Source: Mycobacterium sp. DL99 (lineage in GTDB: Bacteria; Actinomycetota; Actinomycetes; Mycobacteriales; Mycobacteriaceae). Taken from it: a stretch of 64,000 bases of DNA. The notes under the pieces were generated by a model. It ran no database searches. It saw only the letters and a list, made by a program, of their open reading frames with translations, and was not told the origin of the DNA. The translations under genes were made by a program, and so were the position numbers. The stretch spans positions 5,383,798-5,447,797 of the forward strand of contig NZ_SJOM01000007.1 of NCBI RefSeq assembly GCF_004762045.1, given 5' to 3'. This document shows positions 40,909-50,536 of this stretch, piece after piece. How positions within the stretch are numbered: position 1 is the first letter of the stretch; the number at the start of each line of letters is the position of its first letter.

Positions 40909-42024
40909 CTACATCTGCCACCACGGGTCCACCACAGGAGATTCCCGGTCGACCCGCTGGCCGGGCTTCGGCACCACGACAGGCACCCCGGCCGGGTCGG
41001 CCGCCGCCAGCAACCGCCGCACCGGATCCGCCCACGGGTGCGGGGCCAGCCGGAACGTGCCCCAGTGAACCGGCACCAGCAGACCGGAATCGGTGACGTC
41101 CAGGTGGGCGCGCACCGCTTCCTCGGGATTCATGTGAATGTCGGGCCAGGCCGGGTGGTAAGCACCGACCGGTAGCAGGGTCAGGTCGAAAGGCCCGTAT
41201 TCCGAACCGATTTCGGAGAAGCTCTTGGTGTAGCCGGTATCGCCGCCGAAGAACGCCCGATGTTGCGGCCCGATGAAAGCCCACGAGGCCCACAGCGTGG
41301 TGTTGCGCTGGAACAGCCGCCCCGAGAAGTGGCGGGCCGGCGTGCACACCAGGGTCAGCTCGCCGATCCGGTAGCTCTCGTTCCAGTCCAGCTCGATGAT
41401 GCGGTCTTCGGGAATCCGCCACTTACGCAGATGCGCGCCGATCCCCAGCGGCACCACGAATGGCGCCCGCTGCGTGCGGACCAACCCCAGGATCGTCTCG
41501 ATGTCGAGATGGTCGTAGTGATCATGACTGATCACCACGGCGTCGACGGCAGGCAGCGCCTCCAGCGGCAGCGGCGGCTCGTGCAGCCGTTGCGGTCCCA
41601 CCACCCGCGACGGCGAGCAGCGCTGACTCCAGACCGGATCCGTCAGCACCCGGTAGCCATCGATCTCGACCAGCGCGGTGGAGTGCCCGTACCAGGACAC
41701 CGCGCAGGCCGCGGCTTCCCCGTCGGCATTTTCGGACGGCTCGGCCAGCGGGATCGGCCCGGGCGGCCGGCTGGCCGAGCGCGGGGCGAACATCTCGGCG
41801 ATCAGCATGCGCCACTCTTCGGAGCTCATGCTGATCCCGGGCGATGCCGGCTCGACGTTGACGAACACACCGTCGGCGTACTGCGTGGACCGCTGCGCCG
41901 CCGGGCGGATGTCGCGAGGCAGGGCCCCCACCGAGGCATAGGTCCCGTTCAGCGCGCGCACCAACCACCCGCCGGCCAGCACTGAAGCCGACCTGGTGCC
42001 CAACCGCAGCGCAGCGCGCAGCAC
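40909..42024 (-). CDS. MBL-fold metallo-hydrolase (Rv0906-like)
   Basis: The 371-residue protein has the metallo-beta-lactamase motif ISHDHYDHLD (HxHxDH), VSWYGHSTALVEIDGYRVLTDPVW and a C-terminal VPVHWGTF His. It resembles the N-acyl-phosphatidylethanolamine phospholipase D-like UlaG/RomA group. M. tuberculosis Rv0906 has about the same length. The GTG start at 42024 is one base beyond the echA6 stop. Two metal ions, zinc or iron, are expected in the active site. It may act on a lipid. Confidence 0.85.
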   Translation of the reverse strand: MLRAALRLGTRSASVLAGGWLVRALNGTYASVGALPRDIRPAAQRSTQYADGVFVNVEPASPGISMSSEEWRMLIAEMFAPRSASRPPGPIPLAEPSENADGEAAACAVSWYGHSTALVEIDGYRVLTDPVWSQRCSPSRVVGPQRLHEPPLPLEALPAVDAVVISHDHYDHLDIETILGLVRTQRAPFVVPLGIGAHLRKWRIPEDRIIELDWNESYRIGELTLVCTPARHFSGRLFQRNTTLWASWAFIGPQHRAFFGGDTGYTKSFSEIGSEYGPFDLTLLPVGAYHPAWPDIHMNPEEAVRAHLDVTDSGLLVPVHWGTFRLAPHPWADPVRRLLAAADPAGVPVVVPKPGQRVDRESPVVDPWWQM

Positions 42025-42025
42025 G

Positions 42026-42760
42026 TCAGGCCCCGTTGAAGTTCGGCGGGCGCTTCTCGATCCGGGCCACCTGGGCTTCGATGACGTCCTGGCTGCCCCA
42101 CGCCTTGTCGAACAGCTCCTTGTGGGCCGGCCACGACTCCTCGTAAGCACCGTCGTCATTGAGCACCCGCTTGGCGTGCTGCAGCGCCAGCGGAGCGAAC
42201 CCGGCAAGCTCGGCGGCCCACTTCTGCGCGTCGGCCAGCGTGCCGATGCGGTTGGCCATCCCGGTCTGAAGCGCGGTCTCCGCGGTGAGCTTCTCGGCGC
42301 CGAGCAGCATTCCCCGCGCCCGGCCGTGGCCGACCAGCGAGGTCAGCCGGCGGATACTCCAGTTGTCGAGGGCCAGGCCGTACCTTGCGACGGGGAACTG
42401 GAAGTAGGCGTCAGGGGCGACGACCCGCAGATCGCAGATCATCGAAAGGATGACGCCGGCGCCGATCGCCGGGCCGTTGATCGCGCCGATCACCGGAACC
42501 GGGGTCCTGTCGATCGCCAAGTTCAGCGCCAGCGCCTTGTCTGGGAGCTTTTCGGCCATGCCCGCGGCATCGGTCAGGTCCGCGCCTGAGCTGAACACCG
42601 AGCCGGCCCCAGTCAGCACGATTGCCCGGACATCCTGCTCGGCAGCATTCTCGACCGCTTCCCGCAGGCTGTCGACAAGCTCGCAGTTCAGCGCGTTGCG
42701 CCGCTCTTCGCGTTGCAGTTCCAGGGTCAGGACATTGCCGTCTCTGGTCACACCAATCAT
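42026..42760 (-). CDS. echA6: Enoyl-CoA hydratase-family protein EchA6
   Basis: The 244-residue crotonase-fold protein has VFSSGADLTDAAGMA, PVIGAINGPAIGAGVILSMICDLRVV and ARYGLALDNWSIRRLTSLVG. Length and gene order fit M. tuberculosis EchA6 (Rv0905), which lacks hydratase activity and is reported to shuttle acyl-CoA into mycolic acid synthesis. The Asn-Trp (ALDNWS) in place of a typical catalytic Glu fits a non-hydratase role. It is the first gene of a six-gene minus-strand operon and has a leaderless-type promoter (TATATA 11 bases upstream). Confidence 0.87.
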   Translation of the reverse strand: MIGVTRDGNVLTLELQREERRNALNCELVDSLREAVENAAEQDVRAIVLTGAGSVFSSGADLTDAAGMAEKLPDKALALNLAIDRTPVPVIGAINGPAIGAGVILSMICDLRVVAPDAYFQFPVARYGLALDNWSIRRLTSLVGHGRARGMLLGAEKLTAETALQTGMANRIGTLADAQKWAAELAGFAPLALQHAKRVLNDDGAYEESWPAHKELFDKAWGSQDVIEAQVARIEKRPPNFNGA

Positions 42761-42763
42761 GTG

Positions 42764-42783
42764 GCCAGCCTATATAGGCTGGC
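42764..42783. promoter_or_regulatory. Symmetrical divergent promoter palindrome
   Basis: GCCAGCCTATATAGGCTGGC is a perfect 20-base palindrome filling most of the 26-base gap between echA6 and accD3. The central TATATA can serve as the -10 box on both strands, with start points near each start codon, so both mRNAs would be leaderless. The GC-rich arms could also bind a dimeric regulator. Confidence 0.6.
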
Positions 42784-42786
42784 GCC

Positions 42787-43503
42787 GTGAGTCGGATCGG
42801 CGCCCGCGCGCTTCGTGATGCAGTGCTCGACAAAGGCTCGTTCCGCAGTTGGGACGCACCGCCCGTCGAGGTCGCCCGCTCTGCGGATTACCAGCGCGAA
42901 CTGGCCGATGCGTCGGCGAAGACCGGGCTCGACGAGTCGGTGCTGACCGGGGAAGGCACCATCTTCGGCCGCCGGGTGGCCGTGGTGGCGTGCGAGTTCG
43001 ACTTCCTCGCCGGGTCGATCGGGGTGGCCGCCGCCGAGCGGATCACCGCCGCGGTGACGAGAGCCACAGCCGAGCGGCTGCCGCTGCTGGCCTCACCGAG
43101 CTCCGGCGGCACCCGTATGCAGGAAGGCACGGTGGCGTTCCTGCAGATGGTCAAGATCGCCGCGGCCGTCGAACTGCACAAGCAGGCCCACCTGCCCTAC
43201 CTGGTGTATCTGCGCCACCCCACCACCGGCGGCGTGTTCGCCTCCTGGGGTTCGCTGGGGCACGTCACCGCCGCCGAGCCGGGTGCGCTGATCGGCTTTC
43301 TCGGCCCACGGGTTTATGAGCACCTGTACGGCGAACCCTTCCCGTCCGGCGTGCAGACCGCCGAGAACCTGCACGCCCACGGTGTGATCGAGGGCCCGGG
43401 CGCCGACCGCTACCTGTCCCCCGAGATCGGCGCCGTCGTCGACCTGGCCCACAGTGGGGCGCTGGTGGCAGCCGCCGAGAGTGCGATCGGCGCATTGCAG
43501 TGA
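42787..43503 (+). CDS. accD3: AccD3-type carboxyltransferase, single domain
   Basis: This 238-residue protein matches the N-terminal half of mycobacterial AccD3: MSRIGARALRDAVLDKGSF, SVLTGEGTIFGRRVAVVACEFDFLAGSIG, SSGGTRMQEGTVAFLQM, RHPTTGGVFASWGSLGHVTAAEPGALIGFLGPR. M. tuberculosis AccD3 is about 495 residues (from memory) and has a second carboxyltransferase half that is absent here; an aminotransferase gene follows directly. The start is GTG at 42787. It may form a complex with a separate alpha-like subunit, or be a degenerate form. Confidence 0.78.
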   Translation: MSRIGARALRDAVLDKGSFRSWDAPPVEVARSADYQRELADASAKTGLDESVLTGEGTIFGRRVAVVACEFDFLAGSIGVAAAERITAAVTRATAERLPLLASPSSGGTRMQEGTVAFLQMVKIAAAVELHKQAHLPYLVYLRHPTTGGVFASWGSLGHVTAAEPGALIGFLGPRVYEHLYGEPFPSGVQTAENLHAHGVIEGPGADRYLSPEIGAVVDLAHSGALVAAAESAIGALQ

Positions 43504-44648
43504 CCCGCTCCGTCCCCGCCCACCCATTGGGAGCATCCGTGCCCGATCAGCCCGTCCGCCCGACCGTACGGCCTCGTCCCGTGGTGGCCGAGCTGCCCCG
43601 TTACTCGCGCGCCGCGGGCCTGAGCCAGGTGCGCTGGCGCGCGTCGTCGAATGAATCGACGGTGCCGCCGTCGCCGCGTGTGCAGCAGGCCATCGCGGAG
43701 GCGGCCGGGCAGGCTCACCTGTATCCCTCGCTGCAAGGTGATCTGCTCATCGCCGATCTGAGCACCCGGTTGCAGGTCGCCCCCGAGCAGATCGTCGTCG
43801 GCGGCGGATCTCTGGCGGTGCTGCAGCACACGCTGGCCGCCTACACCGGGGCCGGCTCCGAGGTCGTGCACGCCTGGCGCAGCTATGAGGCCTACCCGAT
43901 CCTCATCGGTGTCGTCGGGGCCACCCCGGTCGCGGTTTCCCTCGATGCCACCCACACCCACGACATTGACGCAATGCTGGCCGCAATCACCCCGGCCACC
44001 CGGGCGATCATCGTGTGCAACCCCAACAATCCAACCGGCACCGAACTGCCCCGCAGCGAGATCGAGCGCCTCATCACCTCGGCGCCAGGCAACGTGCTGG
44101 TACTGCTCGACGAGGCCTACCAGGAGTTCGCCAGCACCAACGTCGACGGGCTCAGCCTGGTCCACCAATACCCCAATGTCGTTGTCTTCCGGACTTTTTC
44201 CAAGGCCTACGGCCTGGCCGGACTACGCGCCGGGTACATGGTCGCCCATCCGGAGGTCGCCGCCAACATCCGCGCAGCCGCGCCACCGTTCGGATTGAGC
44301 CGGCTTGCCGAGGCCGGCGCCCGGGCCGCGTGGGCCGACACCGATCACACCGATCACATCGTCAAGGTGGTCCGCGACGGACGCGAGTACCTGCGTAGCG
44401 AGGCCGCGAAGCGCGGGCTCGCTACCCCGGCCAGCGGTGCGAACTTCGTCTGGTTCCCCGTCGGGTCGCGCACAGTGGAGCTTCAGGACGCCTGTGTTGC
44501 CCGAGGTGTTTCGGTCCGGGCGTTCGACGGCGAAGGAGTGCGGGTCACCGTCGGTGGCCGTGACGCCGAGGATGCCGTGCTGGCCGCGATCGACAGCCTC
44601 AACTGGGCCGCCACCGCCAGTCCGCACGCCCCCTCCCCCGCGCGCTGA
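43500..44648 (+). CDS. Class I/II aminotransferase (HisC/Pat-like)
   Basis: The 382-residue PLP enzyme has IVCNPNNPTGTELPRSEIE, LVLLDEAYQEFAS and the Schiff-base Lys in TFSKAYGLAGLRAGYMVA (about residue 236). The N-terminal ELPRYSRAAGLS and RWRASSNES fit the histidinol-phosphate/phenylalanine aminotransferase group (HisC, Pat). The GTG at 43500 overlaps the accD3 stop (GTGA); GTG at 43539 is an alternative and would match usual family length better. The amino donor and acceptor are not defined, an aromatic 2-oxo acid being the most likely acceptor. Confidence 0.85.
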   Translation: MTRSVPAHPLGASVPDQPVRPTVRPRPVVAELPRYSRAAGLSQVRWRASSNESTVPPSPRVQQAIAEAAGQAHLYPSLQGDLLIADLSTRLQVAPEQIVVGGGSLAVLQHTLAAYTGAGSEVVHAWRSYEAYPILIGVVGATPVAVSLDATHTHDIDAMLAAITPATRAIIVCNPNNPTGTELPRSEIERLITSAPGNVLVLLDEAYQEFASTNVDGLSLVHQYPNVVVFRTFSKAYGLAGLRAGYMVAHPEVAANIRAAAPPFGLSRLAEAGARAAWADTDHTDHIVKVVRDGREYLRSEAAKRGLATPASGANFVWFPVGSRTVELQDACVARGVSVRAFDGEGVRVTVGGRDAEDAVLAAIDSLNWAATASPHAPSPAR

Positions 44649-44704
44649 CAAGTCGCCATCCAAGGTTGCTGGCGTTCTGGGACAAATCCGACGAAAGGAC
44701 CGGC

Positions 44705-44914
44705 ATGAGCATCCTGCGCACGCTGACGACGCTCTCGGTTACGAAACCTTGCAGCGACGCCGACGGCGAGGCACTGGCCGCATGGTTGGACGCCAAGGCC
44801 GACCTGCACAGCACCATCGCCGGCCACGGCGGCCCGGACGCCGGTAGAGCACACCAACTCGCCGAGGCCACTCGACGGCGCGCCGCAGCACTGCGCTGCG
44901 ACCGGGGCCGATGA
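44705..44914 (+). CDS. Small hypothetical protein
   Basis: This 69-residue, charged, mostly helical protein (SILRTLTTLSVTKPCSDADGEALAAWLDAKADLHSTIAGHG) has no recognised family. An AAAGGA-like ribosome site precedes the ATG. Its stop overlaps the ATG of the MFS transporter (ATGA), so it is the first gene of a three-gene operon with that transporter and the thioesterase. Codon use looks normal for the region. Confidence 0.55.
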   Translation: MSILRTLTTLSVTKPCSDADGEALAAWLDAKADLHSTIAGHGGPDAGRAHQLAEATRRRAAALRCDRGR

Positions 44915-46191
44915 GCGGCGGCCACCCTGATTCGGCCGCGGTGGCATCGCCGACGGCGACCGAGGCAGACGGCGACACACGAGGGTTGGATACCCGGGCC
45001 GGTTGGCAGGTGGTGTGGGCCGTACATGCCTTGACCGCTGTCACCTACGGCTCGGCATACTCCTTTTCCGCCGCCTTTCCCGGCTTGGCCGACGAGTTCC
45101 ACGCCTCCCGTTCGGCGGTGGCATTGGTGTTCTCGTTGGCTGCAGGCGGTTTTCACTTGTTCGGCGCCATCGCGGGGCGACTTGCCGACCGCGTATCCAT
45201 CCGCCTGATGTGCGTGGCTGGGGTCTTGGTGATGACGACCGGATACCTGGCGGCCTCGCGCGCACCGACGCTCAGCGCTCTCTACGCCTGCTACGGCCTC
45301 GGTGTCGGCTTGGGCATCGGCCTGCTCTATGTACCGTCGATGGCCGCCGTGCAAACCTGGTTCGCCGTCAAGCGCTCCGCAGCGGCGGGCATCGCCACCG
45401 CGGGACTGGGAATCGGCACGGTCGTGGCGCCGATGGCCGTCGGCGCCGTCTTGCCGACACTGGGATGGCGCACGTGCTTCGTCATCCTCGGCGCCGCCAT
45501 CGCCACCGCGGGATTGCCTGCGGCGCTGCTGGTTCGGCGACGTCCGCGTGCCGTCCCGGCAGCGATAGCGTCGACGTCGCGGCCCCTGTTGCCGGTCCTG
45601 CGCACCGCGGTGTTCGCCCGGTTCTACCTCTCGGTGCTGCTGGCCTCGATCTGCACCTTCATCCCCTACGTGCACCTCGTGCCGGCCGCCCGTGACCAGG
45701 GCTACTCCCTGCAGATGGGGACCCTGCTGATCGCACTGATCGGCGTCGGCAACATCCTGGGCCGGTTCGGGCTCGGCGGTATCGCCGACCGGATGGGGCG
45801 CCTGCGTGTGCTGGCTGCACTGACCGCCATCCTCGGGTTCTCGTTCCTGGGATGGGCGGCCAGCAGTGCCCTGCCCGTACTGATCGGCTTCGCCGTCCTG
45901 TTCGGCCTCGCCTACGGCGGGTGCGTCAGCCTGTACCCAGCAGTTACCGCAGATCTGTTCGGTGACAACGGAATCGGCGCTACCCTCGGCGCCCTTTACA
46001 CCAGCGTCGGGCTGGCCGCGCTGGTCGGCCCCACCTTGGCGGGTTACTTGCGCGACAGCACGCACAGCTACACCGCGCCCGCGCTGATCTGCGCCGCCGC
46101 CGCGCTGATCGCCGCCACGCTGACCCACACCCTGCACCGCAACGCCACCAGCGGTGACGGCACCCGACCACACGTGAGGACACACCCGTGA
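44911..46191 (+). CDS. MFS transporter (OFA/MCT-like)
   Basis: This 426-residue protein has 12 membrane helices after a 30-residue polar N-terminus. The pattern GLGVGLGIGLLYVPSMAAVQTWF and AAGIATAGLGIGTVVAPM resembles the oxalate/formate and monocarboxylate transporter group. A second RhxxxR-like loop, DRMGRLRVL, follows helix 8. It may import an organic acid or amino acid derivative. It lies just upstream of the hut cluster but on the other side of iclR, so histidine, urocanate or another acid is possible. Confidence 0.8.
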   Translation: MSGGHPDSAAVASPTATEADGDTRGLDTRAGWQVVWAVHALTAVTYGSAYSFSAAFPGLADEFHASRSAVALVFSLAAGGFHLFGAIAGRLADRVSIRLMCVAGVLVMTTGYLAASRAPTLSALYACYGLGVGLGIGLLYVPSMAAVQTWFAVKRSAAAGIATAGLGIGTVVAPMAVGAVLPTLGWRTCFVILGAAIATAGLPAALLVRRRPRAVPAAIASTSRPLLPVLRTAVFARFYLSVLLASICTFIPYVHLVPAARDQGYSLQMGTLLIALIGVGNILGRFGLGGIADRMGRLRVLAALTAILGFSFLGWAASSALPVLIGFAVLFGLAYGGCVSLYPAVTADLFGDNGIGATLGALYTSVGLAALVGPTLAGYLRDSTHSYTAPALICAAAALIAATLTHTLHRNATSGDGTRPHVRTHP

Positions 46192-46715
46192 CCGGCCCAG
46201 AACCGACACCCACCTCCGCAAGCACTGGCGCGCCGGATTCACCGGCCCGCAGCCTGACCATGACCTTGCTGATGACCCCCGACATGGCCAACTTCTCCGG
46301 CAACGTCCACGGCGGAGCGATCCTGAAGATCCTCGACCAGGTCGCCTACGCGTGCGCCAGCGCCTACGCCCGAAGCTACGTCGTGACGCTCTCGGTGGAT
46401 CGCGTCCTGTTTCGCGACGCCATCCACGTCGGCGATCTGGTCACCTTCTCGGCATCGGTCAACTACACCGGTCGCACCTCGATGGAGATCGGGATCCGCG
46501 TCGACACCCTCGACATCATCTCCGGAATCGCGCGCCATACCAACAGCTGCTACTTCACCATGGTCGCCGTCGATGCCGAACGGCGGCCCATTTCCGTACC
46601 CGCGTTGCAGTCCGCCGATCCCGTTGCCACACAACGTTACGAATCGGCCCGCCGGCGGCGGAGGGCCCAACGGCAGCAGTTTGAGAGCCCACACAACTGC
46701 GAATGCGGCGCCTGA
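46188..46715 (+). CDS. Hotdog-fold acyl-CoA thioesterase (YciA/BACH type)
   Basis: The 175-residue protein has the motif MTPDMANFSGNVHGGAILKILDQVAYACASAYA, with the Asp of the hotdog active site (LDQVA, about residue 46), followed by SVNYTGRTSMEIGIRVD. It should hydrolyse acyl-CoAs of medium length. The last 25 residues (RRRRAQRQQFESPHNCECG) are a basic, Cys-containing tail not usual in the family. GTGA overlap with the MFS gene. It is convergent with iclR, with 6 bases between stops. Confidence 0.82.
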   Translation: MTGPEPTPTSASTGAPDSPARSLTMTLLMTPDMANFSGNVHGGAILKILDQVAYACASAYARSYVVTLSVDRVLFRDAIHVGDLVTFSASVNYTGRTSMEIGIRVDTLDIISGIARHTNSCYFTMVAVDAERRPISVPALQSADPVATQRYESARRRRRAQRQQFESPHNCECGA

Positions 46716-46721
46716 CCAACG

Positions 46722-47522
46722 TCAACGCGAGAACCAGCCCGGCGGCGCTACCCCCGACATCGCCCACGTCAGCTGCTGGGCGGCATGACGCACCGCACGA
46801 ACCAGCTCGCTGACCGCCACCGAGGATCGGTCGGCGCGCCGCGTCACGCTGATCGCCGCGACCGGGCGGCTGGAATGGTCGAACGCGCACGCAGCCACCG
46901 AGTGCAGCCCCTCGGTGATCAGGCCGTCCTCCTCGGCCCAACCCTGGCTTCGTTCAACCCCGAGCAGCCGCCGCAGCTGCGGCAGCGACGTCGGACCACG
47001 GCCGGTCCGGATCACGAACCCTGTGCTCGCCGGGAACAACGCGCGCACCTGAGCGGCGGGCAGGTGTGCCAGAATCGACCGCCCGCTGGCCGTCAGATGA
47101 GCCGGCAGCCGGACACCGACGTCGGTCACCAACGTCACCGGCACACGGGCGACTGCGGGCTGTTCCTTGATCAGATACAGCGTCTCCGCGCCATGCAGGA
47201 CGCCCAGATGAGCGGTCTCGCCGATCGCGTCGACCAGTCGGCGCAGCACCGGCCGTGCCAGCAATTCCAGCGGTTCGTGGCGCATGTAGGCCGAACCGAT
47301 CTCGAAAGCGGCCACGCCCAGCCCGTAGCCGCGCTGCTCAGGCAGATGCACGACGAAGTGATGCTCGATGAGCACTTCGAGCAGGTGATACACCGTTGAT
47401 CGAGGAATGCCCAGCTCGCGGGCCAGCGTCGCCGCACCGACCGGACCGGTGCGCGCCGCCAGCGCTAGCAGCAACTCCAGGGAGCGGCCCACGGCCGGAG
47501 AGGCACTCGACACCCAACCCAC
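46722..47522 (-). CDS. IclR family transcriptional regulator
   Basis: This 266-residue regulator has an N-terminal helix-turn-helix (SLELLLALAARTGPVGAATLARELGIPRSTVYHLLEVLIEHHF) and the C-terminal IclR ligand domain (ETAHLGVLHGAETLYLIKE, LPAHLTASGRSILAHLP, GWAEEDGLITEGLHSVAACAFD). The start is GTG at 47522, with GTG at 47513 possible. It is divergent from hutU, with a perfect palindrome at 47527-47546 in the gap, so it most likely controls the hut operon and itself. Confidence 0.85.
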   Translation of the reverse strand: MGWVSSASPAVGRSLELLLALAARTGPVGAATLARELGIPRSTVYHLLEVLIEHHFVVHLPEQRGYGLGVAAFEIGSAYMRHEPLELLARPVLRRLVDAIGETAHLGVLHGAETLYLIKEQPAVARVPVTLVTDVGVRLPAHLTASGRSILAHLPAAQVRALFPASTGFVIRTGRGPTSLPQLRRLLGVERSQGWAEEDGLITEGLHSVAACAFDHSSRPVAAISVTRRADRSSVAVSELVRAVRHAAQQLTWAMSGVAPPGWFSR

Positions 47523-47526
47523 CCAT

Positions 47527-47546
47527 CTGTCTCGGATTCGAGACAG
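47527..47546. promoter_or_regulatory. Candidate IclR operator in the hut promoter region
   Basis: CTGTCTCG-GATT-CGAGACAG is a perfect 8-base inverted repeat with a 4-base spacer. It lies just upstream of the iclR start and 93 bases before hutU, where a divergent regulator usually binds. Confidence 0.6.
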
Positions 47547-47639
47547 TATCGCGGAAACGGCTCTGCAGCAATGCGACCGGATGCGGTGTGCTGGACACCA
47601 ACAACGCCACCACCCGCACAGCCCCTCAAAGGAATCACC

Positions 47640-49306
<1,667 letters not shown>

Positions 49307-49310
<4 letters not shown>

Positions 49311-50536
49311 GCACCTTCGACTCTCTGTGGGAGTCCATCCTCGACGTCGGCCGCGACCCCGCCAGCGGCGGGTATCGCCGATTCGCCTGGAGCACAGCCG
49401 ATCTGACACTGCGCGAATGGTTCGCTGGCGAAGCCCAGCAGCGCGGCATGAGCGTCGAAGAGGACCGCAACGGCAACCTGTGGTCCTGGTGGCTACCGCC
49501 CGGCCACACCGGTGACCCGCGCGATGCGTTCGTCACCGGGTCACATCTGGACTCGGTTCCCGACGGCGGCGCATTCGACGGTCCTTTGGGGATCATCACC
49601 GCCTTCGCCGCGATCGACATCCTGCAGCACACCGATGTCACCCCGCATCGCCCCGTGGCCGTCGCCGCGTTCTCCGACGAGGAGGGCGCGCGCTTCGGCG
49701 TGGCATGCGTCGGCTCGCAACTGTCGGCAGGTGCGGTCACCGCCGAACGCGCCTTGGGACTGCGCGACGCCGAGGGCACCTCCCTGGCCGAGGCGATGAG
49801 CGCCGCCGGACGCGACCCTCGCCACGTCGGCGTCGACCCGACGCTGACCCAGCGGGTCGGGGTCTACGTCGAACTACACGTCGAGCAGGGCCGCGCACTC
49901 GACCTCGTGGACAAGCCGCTGGCCGTCGCCTCGGCGATCTGGCCGCACGGCCGCTGGCAGTTCTCGTTCTGCGGGGAAGCCAACCATGCCGGGGCCACCC
50001 GGCTGGTCGACCGCCGCGACCCCATGCTCACCTTCGCCACCTCGGTGCACGACGCCCGCACCCGCGCAGCCGCCCACCAGGCGGTCGCCACCTTCGGCAA
50101 GCTACAGGTCACGCCCAACGGCGCCAACGCCATTCCGTCGAAGGTGTTGGCCTGGTTGGACGCCCGCGCCGCCGACGAGGACACCTTGCGCGCCCTCGTC
50201 GACGACATCACCGCCGACGCCACGCGCAACGCCGGAACCGATCTCACCTCGGTACAGATCGAAATCGAGTCCGTCTCTCCGGCCGTGCACTTCCCCGGCG
50301 AACCGCGTGAGCGTATTCAGCGCATCCTGGCGCCTCAGTTCGGTGAGCTGCCCGTATTGCCCACCGCCGCCGGCCACGACGCCGGGGTGCTCGCGGCGGT
50401 GCTGCCGACCGCGATGTTGTTCGTGCGCAACCCCACTGGCGTCTCCCACTCACCCGACGAGTACGCCGAGATCAGCGACTGCCGCCTCGGCGCCGATGCG
50501 CTGGCGGCCGTCATGGCGGATTGGATCGCCGGATGA
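49307..50536 (+). CDS. M20 family amidohydrolase (hydantoinase/carbamoylase type)
   Basis: This 409-residue metallo-amidase has the N-carbamoyl-L-amino acid/allantoate amidohydrolase pattern: TGSHLDSVPDGGAFDG (metal His/Asp), SDEEGARFGVACVGSQL (Glu-Glu), ELHVEQGRAL, GEANHAGATRLVDRRDPM and AGHDAGVLAAVLPTAMLFVRNPTGVSHSPDEY. It lies between hutU and hutF, coupled by 4-base overlaps on both sides. HutF yields N-formyl-L-glutamate, so this protein probably deformylates it in place of HutG. That inference rests on the operon and on family chemistry. Confidence 0.85.

Noticed and set aside
44599..46242. Long minus-strand open frame (547 codons)
   Set aside because: Antisense to the MFS gene; low-complexity Gly/Arg/Gln composition typical of a shadow frame.
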